A stretch of DNA of 64,000 nt. Source: Seiridium cupressi. Lineage: Eukaryota; Ascomycota; Sordariomycetes; Amphisphaeriales; Sporocadaceae. Under the pieces are notes generated by a model, which did no database searches, was not told the DNA's origin, and saw only the letters and a list, made by a program, of their open reading frames with translations. The stretch is taken from the NCBI GenBank assembly GCA_036674765.1, contig JARVKI010000102.1:62001-126000 (forward strand). Reading direction: 5' to 3'. The translations under genes were made by a program, and so were the position numbers. Positions 1 to 12,551 of the stretch are shown piece after piece (within the stretch, counting starts at the first letter, position 1; every line of letters starts with the position of its first letter).

Positions 1-1664
1 CGGAGTGAACCTGAACACGACCTAGGAATCGACCATGATCGATCAAAAGGCGGAACACGTAGACCGCGAAGGAGATTGCGATTGTGCAGTAAATGCCATT
101 CTCTATCGTCGAGAATATTGTGACAAAGACACCCACAAACCAGATGAACACCTCCAACGGCGATACACGCCAGAACTTGTACAGGGTCTGAGGTGGCGTA
201 ATCAGATCACCAACAGCATGAATAATGACTGCGGACAGCGATGCGCTCGGAATGTAGTAAAACACTGCCGGGAGAGCATAGATGGCGAGGAGAACGACGA
301 GAGCAGTAATCACACCAGCGAGCGGTGTTCGGACGCCAGCCTTTGACTTGATGGCGGTTCGACTGAAAGAGCCAGTGGATGGATATCCGCCCAAGAAGGG
401 ACCGAGGAGGTTGGTGACACCAATAGCAACCATCTCCTGCGAGGGGTTGATGATGTAGTTGTTGACACGGCCAAAGGACTTGGAAATCGCGATATGCTCG
501 ATCAGGAGAACGATGACTGACGCGGGCAAGTCGCTGACAAATGAGTTGATGATCCTGGTGTTCATGATCGGTGCTGCAGCATGGGTGAAGCCACGAGGCA
601 CATCCTGCAGAATCGAGAATTTGGGCTTGTCGTGGTGCCACATGTTAACGAGCCAACTGATCATCGTGTAGAGTAAGATCACAAAGGACGTACGCAGGGT
701 CGAGAGGAAGAAGAACAGCTTCTGGTGCTGGGGGTATCTCTTCGCAGCCTGATTGCAACCGAACCGAATCAAGTACAGCATGGTGAGTGCCGTCAGACCC
801 ATAGCGGCATCAAGCTTGGCAGTCGGAAGGTATTGGAAGGTGTGGATGATGACTAGGTAGGTTGAATCTCGGGTCGTCCACGGACTGGGAAATTTTTCTC
901 CCAACATAGTCGGCACTTGACCGGCTGCGATATTGATGGCGGAACCGGTCATGAACGCGGCCAAGGATACGAGTGGGATGAGCTCGACGATCCGGCCGAA
1001 GCGAACGATACCGATAAAGAACACAATTGCGCCGGTGATTACAGCCAGGGCATTGGCGATAACCCATGGCTGGTCTGCATATTCCGGAAGAATTTGGATG
1101 GCGTTTGTGACCACGTTTCCGGTGACGGTTGACATGACGGCTACAGGCTGCGACATATCAGTACAAGGCACAGTTTTAGAATTGCAAAACGCCTTACACC
1201 AATGGTAATATCTTTGGATGTGGCGAAGAACCAGTAGATCAAGACGCCCATAAACGACGAGTAGAGGCCATATTGAACAGGCAGATTGGCCAGTTTAGCA
1301 TAGGCCATTCCTTGGGGAACGACGACGGCGCCAATCGTGATACCTGTGGGAGGGTAAGCATATGAAAAGCAAGGCTGGCTTGGCAGGAAAACTCGCCTGC
1401 AACGAGATCTCCAATGAGCCACTGCAGGTTGTAAAAGCCAATCCACGACAGGAATGGGAATATCGACTTCACATAGTTGGTGATGTCGCGACCGGTCGGT
1501 GTGATCTCACGAAGCCATTCTGCTGTGGTAGGCTCCTCCTCAACGAATGAGTCGGCGGTCTGAGTGGAAAAGACAGACTCTCCTCTGGTGACTTCCTCCT
1601 GTGTCTCCAACTTGATGCCGAGAAACTTGGCCAGCTTGTGGCCAGTGTTTGTCCGTGCAGACAT
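1..1664 (-). CDS. Sulfate permease (SulP family), partial, C-terminus beyond the window
   Basis: Proton-coupled sulfate uptake transporter of the plasma membrane. Exons read 1664..1397, 1343..1198 and 1147..1 and encode the first ~520 residues; fungal members usually have about 800, so the last membrane helices and the cytoplasmic STAS domain lie off the left edge. The SulP signature is clear: a helix with VVPQGMAYAKLANLPVQYGL, then YSSFMGVLIYWFF, and later AAFMTGSAINIAAGQVP. Intron 2 (1197..1148) is a normal GT-AG intron that restores ITIG-PVAVMS. Intron 1 (1396..1344) has a GC donor (GCGAGT) and is the only choice that keeps VAG-ITIG in frame. The start ATG at 1664 heads a hydrophilic N terminus typical of fungal sulfate permeases. 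Family certain; which paralogue (cys-13- or cys-14-like) is not decidable here. Confidence 0.93.
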
Positions 1665-4600
1665 CTTGAGCTGTGACTCAACTCGAGGTCCCTACAGAGG
1701 GTGGGAAGCGAGAAAACGTGGGAGGATGAGGAGATGTTCAAAAGCAGATCCTCTCGAGGGTAGGATCAGCCTCTGTATATGGAAATACCCTTGTCGGGTA
1801 GGACCCTAATCTCTGGGCGCGAATCCCGGGGATGAATTGCAGAGGGTCAGGATCTATGTCCCTTTTCGTAATAGGCAGCTGATGCGACCCAGGGGTGTGG
1901 TTGATATGCGCCGCGTCTGCAGCGTAATAGCTGCGGGACAACAGCGACAAGTAAGCTTATTGAAAGCCACAAAGCAGACTATGCAGTTCTGGCCAGCAAT
2001 ACCCGACGAAATAGCAGGTTTTTAGTCTGTTCGTTTGGATCGACAAGCTCTTTAGCTTTGCTTTTTTCTTCTTCTAATGCTTAGCTGATCTTGCTTGTCG
2101 AGAAGACCAATGAAGGGGGCGAGATTATGAGCGGTTTATCCACGCTATGGAGGTGATGACAATAGTCTGTAAGGCGTAATCGCACGTGCGGACGGTGCGT
2201 GAAAGCCCTTGAAGGAACGCCTCACGATACCAGGGGCGTGAATGGCGTGTTTCGGTACCAGTTATTAAACGAGAAGAGCAATTCGGTGCGAGTTGTGTAC
2301 GTTAACGAGGACAGACTTGGCGAGCCCTCTCTCATGTGGCACGGATATACTGGACTTCCTCTTTTGAGACGATTATTGCTGCTGTTGACCAAGGCGTTGT
2401 CCGAAATGTCATGTATTCCTTCGATGGTGACAACAAAGTCCGGGCCTGATGGTAGAGCCAGGAGGTGACACCTCTACACAAGAGATCGTGAGCAGGTGTA
2501 GGTCATATACGGCTAGCGATCTACTGTGCAGAACCTAGGTGTAGACGATGTCTCAGGCGAAAGATGACAACGACGGGGCTGAAAACCAGGAAAGCGTGAT
2601 CTCGTGAGGGGTGACAGACGAACCTCCTGCGGCGGTGGCTGTTGTCTCCTACTGCGCAGAAGACGATACCCACCCTATCTTCAGATGGACGGTCGTGCTG
2701 GGCTGGTCAGAGTTTGACAAGCTTCCATGGCGCCATCGCTCCGTACCACCCACCGACCGGTGGACCCCCGTCGACTGCCGCCTCGCCGCCCACTGTTCGT
2801 GGCTCCAGCTGCATACATAGTAGCTGGGCAGGTACCGTTCGGGAGGATCTGATTTCTCCTGCCAATACTGTACTATTCGACCGTTAAACTGTTGAATGTT
2901 GGCGGCTCCGCGATGGCGCTGTGGATCTTATTTGTGGATTGCCCCGTGCGGATCACACTTGCACGTATACGTGTGGAGTATACCTTTGCTCTATGCGGTC
3001 CCGCGCGGGTCACACGTACACGTTCTGTTCGTCCAGGCCTCTGCAACTCACTCTACATCAGGTGTATCGCCGTTTTCCTCGGTTTCATATCCTCGCGAGA
3101 TACCCTCGAGTAATTCCACAGGCATCGCGCACATGATCTTCGACCCAGAGGCAGGCAGTGGCAGGATGGAAAATGGGTATCCACTCGTTCCACGCACTTC
3201 GGCCCAAAGATGGAAAGTGGACTGCTGGGGCGGCCAATAGGAAGCCTCGCACGGTCAAGCGCGGATGGTGCAATCGCCAGGCACGTTGATGCCATCACTC
3301 TAATCCTCTTGGCGATTGGCCATGGAGACCATTTTTTACATGGCCCCGATCAACATATTTCCGCGCAGCTGGCTCGGAAGGGTTGGCTAATGGTCCCAGA
3401 GATCCGGGTCGCCATGGGAAATCGCGGCTCTATCCATTAGGCGAGCATACGCTCGCTCACTTAGGGTTTGGGGGCACCGAGTATGCATTGGGCTCTTGCC
3501 CTGCTCAGGACTCTCATCAAGCACGCGGCTTCGGCTTCCATGAGATCATGCGTCTCCACAAGTGGGTTACGCTGGTGTCGTCGTCAACAGGAGAAGCATC
3601 AACCGCTACTGCACTGAATGCGTCACGATGATTCCAAAAATGGTCGTGCTATTACCAGATAGATACCTTTGAATTCGAATCCGGAAATTTGACCCAACGT
3701 AAAACGACGAGGTCTCTTTAGTCTGCGGGCCCGCCCCTCTACGGAATATGCGCCCACGAAGCTCGTCGCCGGTCTCCCGAAACTAAAAAAAACAAAAAAA
3801 CAAATTGTCGTTCGAAGCTTCAATATCGACCATACGCACACCCGAGCTTCACTGCGGTCTAGACGCGCCTGTGAACAATTACGACACGGGGGCGAACTAT
3901 TGCGATATACCAGGACCGGAGCGATTCGCACGCTTGACCCGGGTTGGACCACTAATGGTTCCAGCTGAAAGCCCGCTCGGTTCACGCGCTCTACCAAACG
4001 GCTGCCGTTACGGGCTGGATAGACGAGAAGCCATTTGAACAATCCAAAGGGCCACGGCGATATGCTTCGTCCCAAAATCTCATACGGTAGATGAATCCAC
4101 TGAGACACGGCAAGAGAAATTTTGCCTCACAACACGGCCGGTGGGATGACTCGTAGGCGGATATAGGCTGACTAGGCTGACTTGGCTAACTATGCTATGA
4201 TGAGTTTCAAAAGCCAAAGTGTGCATACTAAATCGAGAAGCTCTTGCTGATTGGACGAAACCAACACCGACTTCATTACTCGGAGGCTAGCGGTGGACTA
4301 CTAAGTCTTGGTCGAGAAGCTCTTGCTAATTGGTTGAACGTGTTCCACGTTGGAGGCGAGATTCGAAACATACACTGCGTCGCCGAGTATAATCTCATGA
4401 CTGGACACTGGCAATGGACGGGCACCTCTGTGCCATTCAAACATCGAGCGAGGACTCTAACGAACGATTGTATTTAAAATGCAAGATTCAAGACAAACAG
4501 CCCAACGGCAAACCTAGCTTGCGTCGACAGGCCAGGGATGTGACAAATGATAATAGCAAAATATAGTAAAGCTTTACCAAAGCACAACGATACCATGACG

Positions 4601-5160
4601 AGAACAGCAATCCTGAGGATATTTGAGAGAAAGACGACAAGTGCTGTACGCGTGTCCCAAATCAACCCCTATCTGAAGAGCTGGGGAGGTGTTCCAAGTG
4701 TGTATTCCGCACTGGCCGTACCCCGCATAACGGGGCTGGAATTCGCTACAGGACTTCAGTTGGGCATTTAGAACACATTACATGGCAATTAAAGTGGCCG
4801 AGGACGCCCAACGATGCGGCATGGCCTCCAGGACGGTCGGGTTTATATCAAACGCAAAATGGCTGCTGAGTTTGTTCGACAGCTGCATGCTCTTATATGC
4901 AGGGCCTTGTTGAACGGCTACCTAGACTTTGTTTGACCTGTACGCTGCCGGTGCGGGGATAGAGTTGGAGGAAAACATGCACGACGCGTAAAAGACGACG
5001 TTGAGAGGGGCCCGGGCGCGTCACCAACCTCGTGTCAGTCATTCTCCCGATATCCATGAAACGAGTGCATCATCGGCTGTGACGTCCTCACCCGGCAATC
5101 GTCTTGCTCCATAGCGCTTCTCTCCACCGATTGCATGCTGCATTCTCCAATTGCCCCAGC
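1665..5160. other. Non-coding stretch upstream of the sulfate permease and BUB2
   Basis: About 3.5 kb with no open frame that looks like a protein and no convincing RNA gene. It must hold the promoters of the divergent flanking genes. Visible structure is minor: palindromic CACGTATACGTG near 2963, and an imperfect 22-bp direct repeat starting at 4233 and 4312 (TCGAGAAGCTCTTGCT core). Near 3925-4005 the minus strand has a tRNA-like fragment (GGTAGAGC) that does not fold as a tRNA. Confidence 0.6.
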
Positions 5161-6641
5161 ATGCCGAGCCCGACTCTTGCGCCAAGTCTCATGACCGAGC
5201 TGCACGCGCCACCGTCGCCGCGCACACATCGTCAACTGCGGAAACTTCAGTCGGCGCATAACTTGGGGGCAGCCGCACGGCTCTCTGCGGCGCCGCCCTC
5301 AGGTCTGATCACGCAGCAGAGGTTCAGGGAGCTCCAGGCCCGCGATGTGAGCCCCACGCGGCGAACGGTTAGCAACCGCTCGCCACAACGGACCCGCGCC
5401 AACAGCGACGCAGCTTCGCCCGTGAACCTGATCTCCAATGCCGGGAGCATATACGGCCGGCAAAGACTCGCAATGAACAGAACTTCGGCGGCGGCGGACG
5501 CTGTGTCGCTCGAGAGACTCATCCGCGATGGCCCGCCCGATAGCGATATGCCCGCCGCATTGGAGAGTGCGCGACTGAAGGTGTTGGACCAAGGCATCAA
5601 GAGCGACGGTGATGGCATGGTGAGCTCGATCCGTCAATTTCAACGTCAGGTCAAAGCCGCTGAAACTTTCTAGTCCTCCGTCCGTATATACGTGTGGCTC
5701 ATCTTTCTCAATGCTCCCGTCCTCGAGACCGATGCTTACCTTGCGCTCATACATCGAGGCGCATCTCCTGCCTATGCAAAGATCCGCAACGACACCTTTC
5801 GAACGCTTACGACGGATCCTCTCTTTCGTCGCCGAGTGAGTGAGGCAAGCCTGATCCGTCTGCTCAATGCCATTGCTTGGAAGCTACACGATGCGAAGGA
5901 GGAGAAGCGCCCTTCCAGCAGCCGACAGTCTCTGTCATATACCGACAGCAACAGCTCCCGTCCCTCAACATCGCATACAACCACATCTTCGCCGGCCGCC
6001 AAAAACCGAGCTCGAGCTCTGACTTTGACAACAGAGGGAGACTCGGACCACGGTGCTGCAGAGCCGGGTACGTACGTCCAGGGTATGAATGTGCTCGCGG
6101 CCCCGTTCTTGTATGCTGCGCGCAGCGAGGTCGAGGCATTTGTGGCGTTTCACCGACTGCTGACGAAAGAGGTCCCTGGCTACATTCGAGGCGCCATGAC
6201 TGGTGTTCACCATGGGTTGGAGCTGGTAGACAAGGTCCTTGCCATAGTCGACGTGAAGCTTCACCTGCATCTCGTGAATAAGGGGCTATCTGCGAAGATA
6301 TATGCCTTCCCGTCGGTCTTGACCCTCTGCGCATGCACACCCCCCTTGCCTGAAGTGCTGCGACTCTGGGACTTCCTCTTCGCCTATGGGCCGCACCTCA
6401 ATATTGTGTGCATCGTAGCGCAGCTCGTCATGATGCGCGCTGATCTTCTGAAGTCGCCGAGGTAAGTACCCCGAACCTCGTGAACCAATACTTGACCCCA
6501 GTGCTTACACTCAGCAGCCCGAACAAACTCCTTCGGTCGTTCCCTGCACTCAACGCAGAGGACATCAAGAAAACAGCACTAGCTCTTGTCAATCGGCTTC
6601 CCGATGATGTGTATGACGAGATTGTCAAGCACGCATTGTGA
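5161..6641 (+). CDS. bub2: Mitotic check point / exit GAP BUB2 (TBC domain)
   Basis: GTPase-activating subunit of the Bfa1-Bub2 (fission yeast Byr4-Cdc16) complex at the spindle pole body. It restrains the Tem1/Spg1 GTPase until the spindle is positioned. Exons 5161..5619, 5674..6461 and 6518..6641 give about 456 residues. The TBC domain starts near residue 157; both catalytic fingers are present: IRNDTFR (190-196, arginine finger) and YVQG (287-290, glutamine finger). A Ser/Thr-rich insert of ~50 residues lies between them, as is common in filamentous fungi. The N-terminal 150 residues are low-complexity and basic. ATG 5161 is the first in frame; ATG 5191 is also possible. The last acceptor could be at 6515 instead of 6518, adding one Ser. 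Budding and fission yeast proteins are shorter (about 300), so the N terminus is an extension. Confidence 0.9.
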
Positions 6642-7736
6642 TAATGCTGGCGGTGCGATGCACCTTTCCTACATTCTACGACCGTGTCTCTTCATTCATT
6701 AGGAGACTAAAAAGAAAAAAAAGACATCTCTCACGAGATCTGGTAAATGCCACGAAGGCACGTGCATATGATATGAATCGACGACAAAAGACACGAGGCC
6801 TCGGACTGGCCCTTAGCATAGGGAGAAGGGACTGGGAAACTAATGATATCACGAGATGGGCTAGATGTACAGTATGACGATGGCAAAGCATGGTTAGGAT
6901 ATGCCCAGGAATGGCATCCGGGGCGTACCCATGTTCATATACGAAAACCAATGAGATTTTTAGTTTAAATATGCTCCTCATTTCAGCAATGACCGACAGC
7001 CACTCTTGCACTCTAGTTCGGTAGGGACAAACGAATTATCCATACTGATACCGCTTACCGGCATTGCCCCCTTCACGAACACCAGCTTCTTCTCTGGCAA
7101 CCTACTTTTTCAACCGGTAACGCGATTCTAGAACATTAGAAATAATAGTTGGCATTAATATTGGTTCCCTTCGCCCTCGTGGCAGACCTGCGGCGGGCCG
7201 GAAAGCGAATGTGCCGCCACCATAGTAAGACACTCTCCCTCGCCGAGCACCCCGAAACATCCCTATGAAGCGCTATTGAGACGGGGGACCACAACTTTCT
7301 GCAATATCTCAACCCTAACAACGATCTTGGGTATATACTAGATAAACAAAGGTATGCTGATTGTCTGAGACAAAGTCAAGGCATGTTGATCCGACCGACC
7401 TAGTTTCATTTTAGAGGGCTGCCAGGTAGGTATCGTGTGCAAAAGTTGGACGACCCTTGGTCATATCTGTAGTATCGATGAACGAGACCACGACTCCCTG
7501 TGTCTGATATCATCTCAATTCTATTCATATCTAATTACAACTCGCCCACTCTATAAGTCTATCGAGAGGACCCTCTCTATTCACTACCCGCAAACAATAT
7601 TGACAGTCGCCTATCTTGAACGTTTTTCAAAGTAAAACTTTAGCTTGTCGTTACTTGTACAGCCCACAATACTTCTTGCGGGGTTTGTTTGGATCCTTTG
7701 TCCACATGAGTACCATCAACTCTCATATAAGCCAAG
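6642..7736. other. Intergenic, no gene seen
   Basis: About 1.1 kb between BUB2 and the small secreted protein gene, both on the plus strand. No coding signal or RNA gene is visible. It presumably holds the BUB2 3' end and the promoter of the next gene. Confidence 0.6.
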
Positions 7737-8567
7737 ATGCTCTGTTCAACAATTCTGCTGCTAGATTGCGTACTCATGGCGCTTGCAGCAGTCGAGAGGG
7801 AGAGTTATGCGCCTATCTCGGCGGCATTGCTACCTAAGCGGCAGCCGGTGACATGCAACCAAGCATACGGCGCAGGATTCGAAGTATGCGGTGGACCGAA
7901 CAGCACGTTCTGCTATAACGCAGGTTTTGGACAAGTATGATGAACCCCACCGCTAGAATGTTGCTGCGATGAGCCCTGACCTCCCAGATAGACATGTTGC
8001 TTGGATAGAGGTTATTGCCAGCCGGAGACCTACTGCGCCCCTGTGCCTGGTTTTTGTTGTGACAAGGTCAGTCGTCCGATATAAATCTCCAGGTTGGTCG
8101 GCACCATGCTTACGCGCCCGCAGAATCAAGATGTGGCGACCTGTGCCCAGAATGCAGGTTTCGCCCTTACTGAGACGTTGATGCTTTCCCCAACCGTATC
8201 TTCGATTACAAGTGTCGCTGTCGATACTGCTATCGCTACAACTTCGACAGTACCAGTGGAGACGGCGCCTTTCCCTACCCCGGCGGAACAGACGTCTGCT
8301 ACTGCAAATATAGATGCGCAAAGTCTACCAGCTGGTAGTAGTAATCCAATTATTCAAAATGCGACAGCCGAAATCGTATCAACCAATAGCGCTCCGGCTC
8401 AGCCTCAACCCACATTGGATAGTATCGGCACGCCGACAACGACTCGAGTTGTAGTTGTAGCCACAGTGCCGTTTGCACAGGTGGCCATCGCAACCCGGAG
8501 GAGCCTTGCAGGTCTGAGGCCGATGGCAGCTACAGCAATGACTGTTATTATTGTTCTTCTCTGGTAA
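7737..8567 (+). CDS. Small secreted Cys-rich protein, probable GPI anchor
   Basis: Reconstructed from exons 7737..7934, 7992..8066 and 8124..8567, giving 238 residues. An N-terminal signal peptide (MLCSTILLLDCVLMALA) is followed by a compact ten-cysteine module with spacing C-X10-C-X7-C-X8-CC-X5-C-X5-C-X6-CC-X8-C. Next comes a long Ser/Thr/Ala-rich stalk and a hydrophobic C-terminal tail (TAMTVIIVLLW) that fits a GPI-attachment signal. Intron 1 (57 bp) must end at the TAG of GATAG (7991); the CCCAG six bases earlier would lead into a stop. That choice gives GQTCCLDRGYC, a pattern I recognise from uncharacterised Pezizomycotina cell-wall proteins. Function unknown; expected location is the wall or outer plasma membrane. 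Splicing is inferred. Confidence 0.75.
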
Positions 8568-8772
8568 CTGGTCGATCACCAAATTAGGCAAACCCCGGAG
8601 TAGAAAAACTCAGAATTGCGGTGCGAGATTGTGTCCTGACTGGTAGTTTGAGGTCTGCTTCGAGCCGTAGATGCTGATCCACAAAATAGAGGCATCGGAG
8701 CCGATATTTAATACAAATATAATGCTAAAATGCGATTGGACGCCATTTGTAATATCAAGTTCTGGTCGCGCC

Positions 8773-10353
8773 CTAAATGGCGGGACATTCGTTCTGCGCA
8801 CGACGGAAAGCACCAGCGAAGAACTCCTGCATTGCGACGTAGTGATATAGGATGCCTCCAAGAACAGCGAGGTGCCACAGGTTGTGGGCATTGCCAAAGT
8901 AATCGAAACATCCGGGAAACCATCGTTCGGGCACCTTGCTTGCATAGACACATGCTCCAATAACGTAGACACACAGTGACTTTACTAGGTTTGATCCAGT
9001 GTAGAACTCATAGGCCCAAGCCGGACCCCTGGTGTATACGATCTGGAAAATAGGGAGGAAGCCAGTGGCTCCTAGCCCAACAAAGAACCCAACTCGGAGC
9101 CAAGCCTTGTCAGCGCGGTTGAAATATGGGTGCCATGGCATGATGACACCAACGATGCCAAGGAGTCCGGTTGCTGTGATGTAGGTCCAGCAACTGATGG
9201 GCTCGCAATAAAAGGCTGTGTACTCTGTTGTCATGATTGATGCAGCGATTAACAGGGCAATACCAGTGTAATCGACGCAGGCAAAGCGCTCAAGCAGTGT
9301 CTGGTCGGCCACACAGTTCATTGTGTGCCATATAGTACTGCAAACGAGGCACTTGCAGGCCGCAAAGAAGAAGATAGCTGCGATGAGAATGTCGGTTTTC
9401 GTACTGTTGGAGAAGTTTGCCGAGGTTGGATAAAAGTAGAAAGCCACCGAGAGGACGAGTAGCAGCCCAAGAGCATGCGACCAGATGTTGACTGTTTCGT
9501 TGGAAATGTTGAACATGGACCGAATGCAGCCCAGCTTGGTCTCGCTAAAACGATAGCCCTTGAGGATATGAGGGTTGACTCTCCAGGGCACCGGTAATTC
9601 CTCGTATTTCAGCAGCCCGTGCTCTCTCGCACGGGTAATGGCATGTTGAATATGCTCTTCCACTGATCCAGCCGCCCGTTTCGCTCTCTCCAAACCCTCG
9701 TTCGCTACACCACGAGCACGCTCAAGGCTCTCGTCAACAACGCGACGGCCTCCGCCCATTAGAGATTCGGCGGCTCCGGCAGCATTGGCTAAACCCTGGT
9801 CCCGGAATTTGAGCGCTCTCGATTCGTAATCCGTCAGCATGCTGTCCATCAGTTCAATTGCGACTTTCGCCTTTTCGTTCATCGATCCGGTGGCGGCCAA
9901 TGCATCGTGATACCGGGCGTCCAAAGTTTCGACCATAATGTGTAGCCGCCTCCGACCAGCACCGATAACCTCCTCCGAGACTTGAGAACATCTTGCGCGT
10001 ACTGCCTGCAAGGTGGAATATGCTCTTGTGATACTCGTATCTAAGCTGACCTCTCCACAGCTTTCTAGATATTCCAGGCGTCTCTCCAGTTCCGACAGAA
10101 AAAGATCGACCTAATTCGAATTCAAATGTCAGAACGATGCGGCTCAATGGCACCGGGTGTAGGATGAACAAACCTTGAGAAGGAGCCCCTCCTCTCCGTC
10201 CATGATGTGGTTCACTATGGATTTCCTCCGGGGCATGAAGGAAGAATGGCGCCTTCTCTGCCTCGGCTGGACTGGCCGTGACTGGTTTCCTGTACTCGTC
10301 GCTGCCAATACTTCCTCCTGAGACCCTATCGCGAAGGGCGATGCACAAGACAT
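8773..10353 (-). CDS. PAQR / haemolysin-III family membrane protein (Izh type) with N-terminal extension
   Basis: Seven-helix membrane protein of the adiponectin-receptor/Izh family; yeast relatives affect zinc and lipid homeostasis and members may be ceramidases. Exons 10353..10174 and 10110..8773 (63-bp intron) give 505 residues. The C-terminal ~270 residues hold the family core with the metal ligands: STIWHTMNC (S..H), a CVDYTG aspartate, and HNLWH (HxxxH) near the end. The first ~230 residues are an unusual hydrophilic region. It carries an alternating acidic/basic amphipathic stretch (for example SLERARGVANEGLERAKRAA) that resembles lipid-surface-binding helices. Yeast Izh3 also has a long N terminus, so this is Izh3-like in architecture. 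ATG 10353 has a good context (A at -3); an in-frame ATG at 10593 would add 80 low-complexity residues and is less likely. Confidence 0.88.
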
Positions 10354-11768
10354 GTTGAACGAAGTAACTTCTGTCCCAAACTGTGTGGCAAGGTCGCTAT
10401 GTGTAAAATGGCGTGCGGATTGATGGGGACGGCTCCTGCAACGGAGTCGGGTAAGGCGAAGATGCAGCAGACGCACGTGGGTTGCCGTCGCTCGACCAGA
10501 GGTCAATTGGGCACCGGTTTTCTGTGGCTCGGTAAGCTCGCCACACGAGTCGCTCAAAGGTTTTGAATGTGTTTGTGCAGGATTGGCGACCAAAGAAGGG
10601 AGGGTCTGGCTTTCACATGTGAGCCACGAGCCGGAGCTTCGGGGGCCAATTGGTCGAGCGGAGTGTTTGTGCGGATGCGGATCTGTCAGCCGTTGGGACC
10701 CAGAAGGAACTTTTTGGTTAGGCCCAACAATTGCGCTGCGATGCGAATCGGAGAATACAATGTACCTAGTTGTGTCAGGATTCCACAGCGCGCGAAATTG
10801 GATGTTTTTGGATATGCAAGCAGGAGGAGCCAGTGGTGTATTTGACTCGGATCACCCGGTCGGTTCGGGGACGGGTTTTATTTTATTTTGCAGGCCTTCT
10901 GGATACAGCTGACGCGTGAACCCATGGCGCCAGCCATGATGCCTCGACTTCCATTCCATAAGACCTACGTCGTTTCTCGTCGCAGTCAGCTCGTTTGTAA
11001 GGTTTTTCGACAAAGCTGGAGATTAGGCTCAACACTTGTACATCAACTAAAAGCCCATAGTCGAGCGCCAAGGACATCATCTATTGGTTCGACCGCGATC
11101 GCCTAATTCTAGGGTCTTTTATAGGTACCATTATCTGCTTGCAAGCGGGCACGCATAGGAGCTTCGCGCAAAGGTTTGAGAAACGTGCGTGCGTGCCAAC
11201 ATATAGAAATCATCTTCACGGTCTCTAGTAGGGAGCCGCGACCGCAAAACACGTAGGTCGGAGCCGCTTACATCACAGTCTTACATAGCCATAGATAAGG
11301 GCTAGATGGAGATGTGGCTGGGTATTATTCTTGTGATAAAACAGATCATATGTACCTACATCAGGTGTACAGTGCCTTGGCCCAAGTTGTCTTGTCATGC
11401 TTTATAATCCCATTGTACCAGCCATATTGTCGTACTTTTTGCTGTCTCAGTCTACCAATTTCCACTAGATTACCTACATGTAGGTACTAGAAATGCGTCG
11501 ATTGCTATGTGGGCAGCGTGGGAAGATCCCAGCAGCCTAGTCAACCGTCAGCCGGTTCAAGCTACTGCAGCAGAGACCGGAACCCACAATAATTGGTATC
11601 TGATTGGCCGTAATCGATCAGTCCATGAAGCTTCACTTGCCAAAGCCAGGCTCAAATGCTCGAAAATTCCCATCTTTACCACAAGATACCAGCAGCATTG
11701 CAACTCGATACAACAGCCCAAATTTCTTGGAATAACTGACCAGAGACGACCTGTGGTCCAGAGAAGGC
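10354..11768. other. Divergent intergenic region, no gene seen
   Basis: About 1.4 kb between the start codons of the PAQR gene (minus) and THO5 (plus), so it is a shared upstream region. I see no coding pattern or RNA gene. Confidence 0.6.
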
Positions 11769-12551
11769 ATGGCTGTCCACGATATTGTGAAGGAGCCGAA
11801 CCTCGTTGCGGTCATCAACGCATCCCGCGATGCGCGCATCCAGGCCCTCGCCCTCGTGGAACAAGTCACATCCACTGGTTCAGTCGAGAACGCTTCTGCC
11901 GAGGCTCAATCCGAGATATCCAAACAACAGAAACTCCTGATAACACACCTTGCACAGGTGCGAGGGCTACATCGCGCAGCTACCTTCAGCACTCGAAAAA
12001 CGAAGACCGAGACCGCGGAAGCACGCCAAGAAGTCGATCGTCTACACTTGCAGCTTCAGAACCTATACTACGAACAGCGCCATCTACAAGGAGAAATAGC
12101 AGATTGCGAGTCTTACGAGTGCGTCTCCGACTCCCCAAGATTGTTCCAATTGCAGAGCATATGATTCCGCTGCAGTCTATTCCAGGACAGCTGACATCCC
12201 AGGGCAACAGTCACACATACCAGCAACTCCCTTTGATACCTGTGGAGGAGTTCCTGGCGCTCATGCCAGATCATGCCGAGGACGACGAGAATGCGCTGAT
12301 GGTCGCACGGATTGAGCACGAGCGCGCCGAACGAGAGAGCCTGGAGCAGAAGCGCATGGAACTTCTCAAGCGCAAGCAGAAGCTCATTGCAGATAATAAG
12401 AAGAGGAAGGACGACCTGGCGAACCTGGATAAGGAGCTAGAGAAATTCATCGACGTAAGTTTCTTGCGCGTTCATGGGCTTGAAAATTGGAGCTGACTTG
12501 GCCCAGGCGGCCAAACCTATCCAGAAGCTATTCGAGAAGAACATTACGTAG
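11769..12551 (+). CDS. THO complex subunit 5 (THOC5/FMIP-like), short fungal form
   Basis: Component of THO/TREX, which couples transcription to mRNA export in the nucleus. Exons 11769..12118, 12211..12454 and 12507..12551 give 212 residues, the usual size for filamentous fungi and much shorter than the animal protein. Family hallmarks are the helical segment TAEARQEVDRLHLQLQNLYY, then LPLIPVEEFLAL, and a long C-terminal coiled coil (MVARIEHERAERE to KELEKFID). Intron 1 (92 bp) turns SYE|... into SYDHTYQQLPLIP; intron 2 (52 bp) adds the final AAKPIQKLFEKN. Acid and base residues dominate the coiled coil. It is unlikely to be anything else. Confidence 0.88.

Noticed and set aside
3925..4010. 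tRNA-like fragment on the minus strand (GGTAGAGC and GTGCGAATC)
   Set aside because: The D-stem cannot pair and the box spacing is too long; at most a degenerate relic.
11507..12496. 329-codon open frame spanning THO5
   Set aside because: Different frame over THO5 exons; the THO5 model explains the region with recognisable sequence.
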